Assembly (NCBI GenBank): GCA_020846375.1 | Contig: JADLDZ010000206.1 | Coordinates: forward strand, 1-25,079 | Reading direction: 5' to 3' | DNA length: 25,079 bases | Origin: Nitrospirales bacterium | Lineage (GTDB): Bacteria > Nitrospirota > Thermodesulfovibrionia > Thermodesulfovibrionales > Dissulfurispiraceae | Shown here: positions 6,741 through 12,965 of the stretch, piece by piece | How positions within the stretch are numbered: position 1 is the stretch's first letter | Layout of the letters: each line of letters begins with the position of its first letter | Notes under the pieces: model-generated | Database searches by the model: none | The model's input: only the letters and a program-made list of their open reading frames with translations | Told to the model about the DNA's origin: nothing | Made by a program: the position numbers and the translations under genes

Positions 6741-8355
6741 GTGTAAAAACGGGATACGTCCCGGTCCGTTTCTTTCCGGTCTGGCCGTCCTGCTTGCCAT
6801 CCTGGGCCTCCTGTCCGGGTGTACGCGTGAACCGGAGATCAAGTCCCCCAACACCATCACCGTCGGTTTTCTGGCCGATGCAAAACGCCTTCTCCCCTTG
6901 CTCGCCTCCGACAGCGCTTCCGGGGAGATCAGCGGGTATCTTTTCAACGGACTGACAAAGTACGATAAGGACATCACGGTTGCCGGGGACCTTGCAGAGT
7001 CGTGGGATATCAGCCCCGACGGGCTCACCATCACCTTCCATCTGCGGAAAGGGGTGAAATGGCACGATGGAAAGGAGCTCACCGCAGACGACGTGCTCTT
7101 CACCTACCGGACAGTGACCAGTCCCAAAATACCCACTCCGTACAGCAGCGTGTACGGACCGGTAGACACGGTGGAAGCAAAAGACGCCTATACCGTAGTC
7201 GTCCGCTATAAGGAGCCGTATGCCCCGGCCCTGGAGTCATGGGGTATGGGCATCATCCCGAAACATGCCCTCGAAGGGAAGGACCTCACCTCTCCCGAGC
7301 TGAACCGGAACCCGGTCGGCACCGGCCCCTACAAAATGAAGGAGTGGGTCACCGGCCAGAAGATCGTGCTCGAAGCCTTCAACGATTACTTTGAGGGGAG
7401 GCCGCACATCGACCGCTTCGTTGCGCGGATCATCCCCGATACCGCCACCATGTTCCTCGAGCTGAAATTCGGGGGCATCGACTACATGGGCATCACACCG
7501 CCCCAGTACAAGCTCCAGGCGAACACCGATTTCTTCAGGAGATATTTCCAGACCTTCCGGTTCCCCGCCTTCGGATACACCTATCTGGGATTCAACCTGC
7601 TGAATCCTTTCTTCTCCGACAAGCGCGTACGCCGGGCCATGGCCCACGCGGTGAACAAGCAGGAGATCATCGCGGGGGTGCTGCTGGGATACGGGACCCC
7701 CTGCACCGGCCCCTTCCCCCCCGAGTCCTGGGCCTACAACCCTGACGTGAAGGACTACGACTACAACCCCGAAAAGGCGAAGGCGCTGCTGGCTGAAGCG
7801 GGCTGGAAGACGAATGCACACGGCCTCCTCGAGAAGAACGGACGGACCTTCTCCTTTACCGTCCTGGTAAACCAGGGAAATGATGCGCGGATCAAGACCG
7901 CCCAGATCCTGAAGGAACAGTTCAGGAGGGTCGGCATCGAGATGAACATCAAGGTGCTGGAGTGGCAGGCGATGCTCCATGATTTCATCGACAAGAAAAG
8001 GTTCGAAGCCATCATCATGGGATGGGCGCTATCCCGGGATCCCGATTTGTTTGATATCTGGCACTCCTCCAAAACAAAAGAGGGGGAGTTCAACTTCATC
8101 TCCTACAGGAACGACGAGGTGGACAGGCTGCTCATCGAGGGCAGGCAGACCTTCGGCAGGGAGAGGAGGAAGCGGATATACCACCGGATCCACTCCCTGC
8201 TTGCCGAGGACCAGCCGTATCTCTTTCTCTATGTGCCCGATGCCCTTCCCGTGCTCCACAAGCGCTTCAAGGGGGTGGAAAAGGCCCCTCTCGGGATCTG
8301 GTACGACTTCATCCATTGGCATGTTCCGAAGGACAAAACGGAGTGGTACCGCTGA
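6727..8355 (+). CDS. Solute-binding lipoprotein of ABC transporter family 5 (peptide/oligopeptide type)
   Basis: Extracytoplasmic solute-binding protein of the DppA/OppA class (SBP_bac_5), 542 residues. The N-terminus has a hydrophobic signal and a lipobox LLSGC with Cys32, so it is probably lipid-anchored in the periplasm. Family features include ESWDISPDGLTITFHLRKGVKW (residues ~90-110), DGKELTADDVLFTYR, GTGPYKMKEW and NPFFSDKRVRRAMAHAVNK. GTG at 6727 is the only usual in-frame start; the Shine-Dalgarno sequence is weak. No cognate DppBC-type permease genes are adjacent; the next genes encode an ABC-2 (export-type) system. It may therefore work with permeases encoded elsewhere or have another role. 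Substrate cannot be read from sequence alone. Confidence 0.88.
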   Translation: MRSGQCKNGIRPGPFLSGLAVLLAILGLLSGCTREPEIKSPNTITVGFLADAKRLLPLLASDSASGEISGYLFNGLTKYDKDITVAGDLAESWDISPDGLTITFHLRKGVKWHDGKELTADDVLFTYRTVTSPKIPTPYSSVYGPVDTVEAKDAYTVVVRYKEPYAPALESWGMGIIPKHALEGKDLTSPELNRNPVGTGPYKMKEWVTGQKIVLEAFNDYFEGRPHIDRFVARIIPDTATMFLELKFGGIDYMGITPPQYKLQANTDFFRRYFQTFRFPAFGYTYLGFNLLNPFFSDKRVRRAMAHAVNKQEIIAGVLLGYGTPCTGPFPPESWAYNPDVKDYDYNPEKAKALLAEAGWKTNAHGLLEKNGRTFSFTVLVNQGNDARIKTAQILKEQFRRVGIEMNIKVLEWQAMLHDFIDKKRFEAIIMGWALSRDPDLFDIWHSSKTKEGEFNFISYRNDEVDRLLIEGRQTFGRERRKRIYHRIHSLLAEDQPYLFLYVPDALPVLHKRFKGVEKAPLGIWYDFIHWHVPKDKTEWYR

Positions 8356-8387
8356 AGCGCTCCGCTTCACGGCAGAAGAGGCAGCCC

Positions 8388-9368
8388 ATGATTACGGTAG
8401 AAAATCTGACGAAAAAGTTCGGCACGGTCACCGCCGTCGACCGCGTCTCCTTCACCGTGGAGGAAGGGACTATTTTCGGCTTTCTCGGCCCAAACGGCGC
8501 AGGGAAGACCACCACCATCAGCATCCTCTGCACCCTCCTTTCCGCCACCTCCGGGACAGCGCGGATTGATGGTCACGACTGCACCAGAGAGCCGTCGGAG
8601 GTACGGAAGAGAATCGGCATCGTCTTTCAGGACAACACCCTGGACAAGGAACTGACCGCCTACGAAAACCTCCTGCTCCATGCCTATCTCTATAATATCC
8701 CGGGGAGGGAGCGGAAGGAGAGGATCGGGGACGCCCTCCGTTTCGTCGACCTCTACGAGAGGAGAAACGAGCAGGTGAAGAAGTTCTCGGGGGGGATGAA
8801 GAGGCGGCTGGAAGTGGCGCGCTCCATCGTGCATCAGCCACGTGTCCTGTTCCTCGACGAGCCCACCCTCGGACTGGATCCCCAGAGCAGGGCGCACCTG
8901 TGGGAATTCATCTCCACGCTGCCCGAGAAGCACAAGGTCACCGTCTTCATGACGACCCACTACATGGATGAGGCGGAGATCTGCGACACGATAGCCATAA
9001 TCGACAGGGGGACCATCATCGCGCAGGGTTCACCGCAGGAATTGAAGCGACAGGTGGGAGGAGACTCCCTCTTTCTCACCACAACAGACAACAGGAGGGC
9101 TGCAGCGGACCTGAAAGCTCTGCTGGACCTCGATGCCGAAGAGAGAGGCGACGAACTCGTGATCACGGTCTCCGGAGGAGAGTCGTATATCCCCCGCGTC
9201 GTCCAGGCCCTCACCGACAGGGTGCTCGCGGTGCGGCTCCGAAAACCGACGCTGAACGACGTATTCCTCCACCTCACGGGCAAGGCGATCCGGCCCGAAA
9301 CCACATCGAGCGGGGAGGAGATGCGGAATATCGTACGGACCTACCGGAGGAAATTCGACAACAGATGA
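8388..9368 (+). CDS. ABC transporter ATP-binding protein, DrrA/NodI type
   Basis: ATPase of an ABC-2 transporter, 326 residues. Walker A GPNGAGKTT (34-42), signature FSGGMKRRLEVARS, Walker B VLFLDEPTLGLDP, and H-loop FMTTHYMDEAE. The C-terminal ~90 residues form the extension usual for the daunorubicin-resistance DrrA family. I chose the ATG at 8388 because family homology begins there (MITVENLTKKFG) and AGAGG lies 7 nt upstream; an earlier start would overlap the preceding gene. The stop overlaps the ATG of the permease gene by 4 bp (ATGA), indicating a translationally coupled pair. Substrate unknown; family members export drugs, polysaccharides or lipids. Confidence 0.92.
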   Translation: MITVENLTKKFGTVTAVDRVSFTVEEGTIFGFLGPNGAGKTTTISILCTLLSATSGTARIDGHDCTREPSEVRKRIGIVFQDNTLDKELTAYENLLLHAYLYNIPGRERKERIGDALRFVDLYERRNEQVKKFSGGMKRRLEVARSIVHQPRVLFLDEPTLGLDPQSRAHLWEFISTLPEKHKVTVFMTTHYMDEAEICDTIAIIDRGTIIAQGSPQELKRQVGGDSLFLTTTDNRRAAADLKALLDLDAEERGDELVITVSGGESYIPRVVQALTDRVLAVRLRKPTLNDVFLHLTGKAIRPETTSSGEEMRNIVRTYRRKFDNR

Positions 9369-10135
9369 AATCCGAACTGAACGCCGTCTACGTCGTCATC
9401 GCGCGGGAATTCATCAAGTTCGCCCGGGAGAAGGGACGGCTCATCTCCACGCTGTCGCGCCCCGTCATCTGGCTCTTCCTCGTAGGAGGAGGGATGTCCC
9501 GCGTGGTCGCTCCCGATGATATGGGAGTTCCCTATATGCAGTTCATCTTCCCCGGCATCATCGGGATGACCATCCTTTTCAGCTCCATCTTCTCCTCCGT
9601 CTCCATCCTGTGGGACAAGGAGTTCGGTTTCATGAAGGAGATGCTGGTGGCCCCCGTATCACGCTTTTCCATCGTGGTGGGGAAGGCCCTGAGCGGCACC
9701 CTCCTCTCCACCATCCAGGCCCTGATCATCCTCCTCCTTTTCCCCTTTATCGGCCTGAAGCTCGGTGCGGCGCAGATCTTCTTCATCCTCTGCATCTCCC
9801 TTGTCCTGTCGTTCTGCATCGCTGCCCTGGGCATCCTCATCGCCTCTTTTTTCGAGAACTTCGAGAGCTTCAACATCATCATCAACTTCATTGTCATGCC
9901 CATGTTCTTTCTATCGGGAGCGATGTACCCCGTCAGCCTCCTTCCTCCCGTCCTCCGCCTGTTCACCTCGGTCAACCCACTGACCTACGGAATCGATGCG
10001 CTGAAGTACATGGTCTTCACGGAGAAAAAGATACTGACCCAGGATTTTCCCCTGGGTATGGACCTCGCCGTCATTATCGCCGCCTCCATCATTTTCGTCA
10101 TCAGTGCAGGATATGTCTTTGAAAGGCGGAAATAA
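9365..10135 (+). CDS. ABC-2 family transporter permease, DrrB/NodJ type
   Basis: Membrane subunit partnering the ATPase encoded just upstream. It is 256 residues with about six hydrophobic segments, including VIWLFLVGGGMS near residue 40, GIIGMTILFSSIFSSVSIL, the central IQALIILLLFPFIGL, LSFCIAALGILIASFF, FIVMPMFFLSGAMYP, and a C-terminal helix. The signature WDKEFGFMKEMLVAPVSR and the pattern PMFFLSGAMYPVSLLP...NPLTYGIDALK are typical of the ABC-2 permease family. The start overlaps the ATPase stop (ATGA), and its TAA abuts the GTG of the next gene with no gap. It probably forms a homodimeric exporter with two ATPase copies. Confidence 0.92.
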   Translation: MKSELNAVYVVIAREFIKFAREKGRLISTLSRPVIWLFLVGGGMSRVVAPDDMGVPYMQFIFPGIIGMTILFSSIFSSVSILWDKEFGFMKEMLVAPVSRFSIVVGKALSGTLLSTIQALIILLLFPFIGLKLGAAQIFFILCISLVLSFCIAALGILIASFFENFESFNIIINFIVMPMFFLSGAMYPVSLLPPVLRLFTSVNPLTYGIDALKYMVFTEKKILTQDFPLGMDLAVIIAASIIFVISAGYVFERRK

Positions 10136-10912
10136 GTGAACCCGCTGGAGCTCTACAAGAAGCTCCCCAGAAAGAATTGCGGGAAATGCGCGCAAAAGGC
10201 GTGCATGCCTTTCGCCCTGGCCGTAATCAAGGGAGATGCCGATGCAGGAGAGTGCCCCTGCCTCACCGGTGCGGAGGCGGAAGCGATCAGGAGAGCGCTC
10301 ACCCATTCCGACTGGAGGGAAGAGCTGATTCTGAAGCTGCGCGAAGAGGTGGGAAAGATACGCTTCGAAGAGATTGCCGCAGGTCTCGGCGGCAGCATGA
10401 AAGGAGAGGTCCTGGTGCTGAACTGCCTCGGGAGGGAATTCAACATCACCCCCAGGGGGGAAATACATACCGGTGGGTTCATCACTCCCTGGATGAAGAT
10501 TCTGCTGCTCCATTACATCAGGACGTCCGGGAAAGGGGAGCCGACCGGAAAGTGGATTTCGTACGGGGAGCTGAAAGGCGGAATGGTGAAAGCTTCCGCC
10601 TTTCAGCGCGAAGCGGAGGACCCGCTGAGGGAGCTCTTCGACCGGGATACCACCCTCGTGGAAACCGTGCTGGAGAGGCTGGGCGGGGAGGAGCGGGACG
10701 ATTTTCCGACAGGGCACGCCTGGCTCCTGTACCTTCTTCCGAAGATACCCGCGGTAATTCTCTACTGGCCTCCCGAAGAGGAATTCCCCTCAAAAGTGAA
10801 GGTGCTCTTCGATTCCACTGCCGATACATTCCTCGATGTGGAATCCATCATCTTTCTCTTGGAAGGCCTCATAAAGAATATAGAAAACGATTTATTCCTT
10901 GACAAGAAGTAA
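10136..10912 (+). CDS. Fe-S cluster / DUF3786 domain protein
   Basis: A 258-residue protein with an N-terminal small iron-sulfur domain: NCGKCAQKACMPFA then GECPC, giving Cys15, Cys18, Cys23 and Cys40 (Cys42 also close), the pattern of the putative 4Fe-4S domain found in corrinoid/CO dehydrogenase-related proteins. Residues about 75-250 look like DUF3786 (REFNITPRGEIHT, then ILLLHYI, and W.SYGELKGG), a domain common in anaerobes whose biochemical role I do not know. It starts with GTG directly after the permease stop, so it is the last gene of the tpiA-to-DUF3786 run. A weak hairpin with a short T run (10927-10958) follows. A redox or corrinoid-related role is only inference. Confidence 0.85.
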   Translation: MNPLELYKKLPRKNCGKCAQKACMPFALAVIKGDADAGECPCLTGAEAEAIRRALTHSDWREELILKLREEVGKIRFEEIAAGLGGSMKGEVLVLNCLGREFNITPRGEIHTGGFITPWMKILLLHYIRTSGKGEPTGKWISYGELKGGMVKASAFQREAEDPLRELFDRDTTLVETVLERLGGEERDDFPTGHAWLLYLLPKIPAVILYWPPEEEFPSKVKVLFDSTADTFLDVESIIFLLEGLIKNIENDLFLDKK

Positions 10913-10928
10913 TATATATGTTAATAAT
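10899..10928 (+). promoter_or_regulatory. Predicted promoter of the small lipoprotein gene
   Basis: A perfect TTGACA (10899-10904) lies inside the 3' end of the DUF3786 gene, with an 18-nt spacer and AATAAT (10923-10928). Transcription would start near 10935, giving a leader of about 58 nt. The surrounding sequence is markedly A+T rich. Confidence 0.5.
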
Positions 10929-10958
10929 TGAGATGGTATGATGATTACCTCAATTTTT
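10927..10958 (+). terminator. Weak hairpin with T run after the DUF3786 gene
   Basis: ATTGA...GGTA pairs with TACC/TCAAT (10927-10938 with 10947-10954) with a 3-nt bulge, followed by TTTTT. It could end the upstream operon; it also sits at the start of the leader of the next gene. Confidence 0.35.
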
Positions 10959-10992
10959 GACTAGAACTAGAATCTGGAAGGAGGTGACTATA

Positions 10993-11193
10993 TTGAAAAA
11001 GATCTTCGCTTTAATACTTTCTTTATTGCTCGTCGTGGCATTCGCTTTTGCGGTCGGCTGCAAGAAGGCTGAAGAGCAGGCCCCTGTTGTTTCGCCGGCC
11101 CCCGAAGTATCACCGGCTCCGACTGCGGCTCCCGAGCAGGCCCCTGCAGTTTCGCCGGCCCCTGAAGTATCACCGGCTCCTGAAAATAAGTAG
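10993..11193 (+). CDS. Tiny Pro/Ala-rich lipoprotein with internal repeat
   Basis: A 66-residue protein beginning at TTG, with an excellent AAGGAGGTGA Shine-Dalgarno sequence ending 5 nt upstream. Residues 1-22 are a basic n-region (MKKI) plus a hydrophobic stretch ending in VGC, a lipobox with Cys22 or so, so it is predicted to be a lipoprotein. The mature part is almost entirely Glu/Pro/Ala/Val/Ser in two copies of EQAPxVSPAPEVSPAP, encoded by two near-identical 60-bp-phased repeats. It has its own promoter and a strong terminator, so it is probably monocistronic and could be highly expressed. No function is assigned; an extended periplasmic spacer-like or surface-decorating lipoprotein is a guess. 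Confidence 0.75.
   Translation: MKKIFALILSLLLVVAFAFAVGCKKAEEQAPVVSPAPEVSPAPTAAPEQAPAVSPAPEVSPAPENK
11074..11181 (+). repeat. 60-bp-period tandem repeat inside the small lipoprotein gene
   Basis: GAGCAGGCCCCTG begins at 11074 and again at 11134. The two copies are nearly identical over ~47 bp, and their differences are mostly single bases. They encode EQAPVVSPAPEVSPAP and EQAPAVSPAPEVSPAP. Confidence 0.85.
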
Positions 11194-11202
11194 TACGGAT
11201 AC

Positions 11203-11247
11203 ACAACACCATGGGGGAATGCAAGCCCCTCATGGTGTTGTTTTTTT
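11203..11247 (+). terminator. Strong Rho-independent terminator of the small lipoprotein gene
   Basis: ACAACACCATG (11203-11213) pairs perfectly with CATGGTGTTGT (11231-11241). GGG/CCC pairing extends the stem inside, and the stem runs into a T7 tract (11241-11247). It starts 10 nt after the stop codon. Confidence 0.92.
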
Positions 11248-11300
11248 CTGCGGACAACTGTTATATTTCATCAATATTTTCATGCAGTGCTATTCTATGG

Positions 11301-11329
11301 AAGAGTGGGTAGTCCCACTCTTTTGTTTT
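11301..11329 (+). promoter_or_regulatory. Attenuator-like hairpin immediately upstream of rimP
   Basis: AAGAGTGGG (11301-11309), loop TAGT, CCCACTCTT (11314-11322), then TTTTGTTTT: a perfect 9-bp terminator-type hairpin ending 8 nt before the rimP ATG. Its T run abuts the AGGA Shine-Dalgarno sequence. Similar GTGGG/CCCAC hairpins precede rimP in many bacteria and have been described as a putative rimP-leader attenuator. Confidence 0.75.
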
Positions 11330-11337
11330 AGGAAGCT

Positions 11338-11814
11338 ATGGAAACAAGAGACATCAAACAAAGGGTATTCGATATTGCAGCCCGGGTAGCGGAGGACGAG
11401 GGGTTCGAGCTCGTCAGCGCCGACCTTCTCGGCAAGGGGAGGAGGGCACTGCTCCGGGTGGTGGTGGACAAGGAGGGCGGAGTAACCATCAGCGATTGCG
11501 AGAGGATGAGCAGAAGTCTGGAAGCGGTCCTCGATGTGGAAGACCCCATTCAGGGCTCCTATGTCCTCGAGGTATCTTCCCCGGGGCTCGACAGGCCTCT
11601 GGCAACCCAGAGGGATTTCGAGCGGAATATCGGGAAGCTTGCCCGTATCGTCACGAAAGAGAAGATCGACAACCAGACCTTCGTCATCGGAAGGATCGTC
11701 GATGTGGGCGAGGGATGGATCCGGCTGAAAATAGAAAAGAAGGGAACGGAAAAAGATCTCTTCATCGCTATGGACAAGATAGCGAAGGCGCGACTCGAAA
11801 TAGAAATAAAATAG
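11338..11814 (+). CDS. rimP: Ribosome maturation factor RimP
   Basis: Assists maturation of the 30S ribosomal subunit. The 158-residue length is typical. The N-terminal alpha/beta domain (about 10-85) contains LLRVVVDKEGGVTISDCERMSR and the family hallmark YVLEVSSPGLDRPL. The C-terminal SH3-like domain (about 90-158) includes IGKLARI, then GRIVDVGEGWIRLKI, and ends with IAKARLEIEIK. The ATG at 11338 follows AGGA. It heads the rimP-nusA pair after an attenuator-like hairpin; nusA begins 38 bp downstream. Expression is probably controlled by read-through of that hairpin (inference). Confidence 0.96.
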   Translation: METRDIKQRVFDIAARVAEDEGFELVSADLLGKGRRALLRVVVDKEGGVTISDCERMSRSLEAVLDVEDPIQGSYVLEVSSPGLDRPLATQRDFERNIGKLARIVTKEKIDNQTFVIGRIVDVGEGWIRLKIEKKGTEKDLFIAMDKIAKARLEIEIK

Positions 11815-11852
11815 GTCTCCACCGGTTTTTTTTGCGGGACAGGGGGAAAGAA

Positions 11853-12965
11853 ATGACGAAAGAACTGTGTTTTGTAATAGATCAGATCAGCAGGGAAAAA
11901 GGGATCTCGCGCGATGCGCTGCTGAAGGTGCTCGAGGCCGCCCTCCTCTCCGCTGTGAGGAAGAGATTTGGCGGCAGGACCAATATCGATTTGAAAATAG
12001 ACTCTAAGACATGCGTCATTCAGGCCTATGAGATGAAGACCATCGTAGAGAAAGTGGAGAACAGGGACGAGGAGATCACACAGGAGGAGGCGGCGGCTTA
12101 CACCTCCGACGGCAAGCCCGGAGATACCGTCGAACTGCCGATTCCGCTCCATGACCTCGGGCGCATCGCGGCGCAAACGGCCAAGCAGGTCATATTCCAG
12201 CGGGTACGGGAAGCCGAGCGGGATATCATCTACGAGGAATTCAAGGACAAGATCGGACACATCGTAAGCGGCAGCGTCCTGCGCAAGGAAAAGAATATCT
12301 ATTATATCAGCCTCGGCAAGACGGAGGCGGTCCTCGCCCAGAGGGACACCCTCTCCAATGAGACCCTGAAGCGGGGAGATATCGTAAAGGCATACCTTTC
12401 CGAAGTCAGGCAGTCGTCAAAGGGTCCGGCAATCATCCTTTCCCGCACCGACCCCCATTTCATCGTCGGTCTTTTCAAGATGGAAGTTCCCGAAATAAAC
12501 GACGGGGTCGTTGTCATAAAGGGCATAGCACGGGAGCCGGGAGAAAGGACCAAGATCGCCGTGTACTCGAGGGACGGCTCCATCGATGCCGTGGGGGCGT
12601 GCGTGGGGATGAAGGGTACGCGGGTACAGTCCATTGTCAGGGAACTGAGAGGCGAAAGGATCGACATCATTCCCTGGAGCGACGACCCCCGCATCTTCAT
12701 TGCCCGGGCGCTGACTCCCTCCACTGTGGACCGGGTGGGAATCAATGAAGAAGAGAAGACGGCGATGGTGATCGCTGATGATCAGCAGCTCTCCCTCGCC
12801 ATCGGAAAACGCGGACAGAACATAAAGCTGGCGACGAAGCTGACCGGGTGGGAAATAGAGATACTGAGCGAGTCCGAGTACTCGAAGATCAAGATGGAGG
12901 AGACGGAGAGGTCCCTCGATCGGGCCATCTCTGAAACAAGACAGTCACAGAGTAATGAATCATGA
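11853..12965 (+). CDS. nusA: Transcription termination/antitermination factor NusA
   Basis: Binds RNA polymerase and nascent RNA to modulate pausing, termination and antitermination. The 370-residue protein has the N-terminal RNA polymerase-binding domain (about 1-125), an S1 domain (about 135-200, GHIVSGSVLRKEKNIYYISLG), KH1 (about 230-275, GACVGMKGTRVQSIVRELRGERIDI) and KH2 (about 300-345, LSLAIGKRGQNIKLATKLTGW). It lacks the C-terminal acidic repeats of the E. coli protein, as in many other bacteria. I use the ATG at 11853 because homology starts at MTKELCFVIDQISREKG and a GGGGGAAAG ribosome-binding site precedes it. Its stop overlaps the recG start by 11 bp; infB, the usual downstream neighbour, is absent here. 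Confidence 0.96.
   Translation: MTKELCFVIDQISREKGISRDALLKVLEAALLSAVRKRFGGRTNIDLKIDSKTCVIQAYEMKTIVEKVENRDEEITQEEAAAYTSDGKPGDTVELPIPLHDLGRIAAQTAKQVIFQRVREAERDIIYEEFKDKIGHIVSGSVLRKEKNIYYISLGKTEAVLAQRDTLSNETLKRGDIVKAYLSEVRQSSKGPAIILSRTDPHFIVGLFKMEVPEINDGVVVIKGIAREPGERTKIAVYSRDGSIDAVGACVGMKGTRVQSIVRELRGERIDIIPWSDDPRIFIARALTPSTVDRVGINEEEKTAMVIADDQQLSLAIGKRGQNIKLATKLTGWEIEILSESEYSKIKMEETERSLDRAISETRQSQSNES

Noticed and set aside
11074..11181. The 60-bp repeats as a CRISPR or mobile-element signature
   Set aside because: There are only two adjacent in-frame copies within a coding sequence, with no spacers, terminal repeats or transposase.
11238..11296. A promoter for rimP (TTGTTT with TATATT at 11262-11267, or TATTCT at 11291-11296)
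   Set aside because: The -35 matches are poor and one overlaps the preceding terminator; evidence is too weak to list as a feature.
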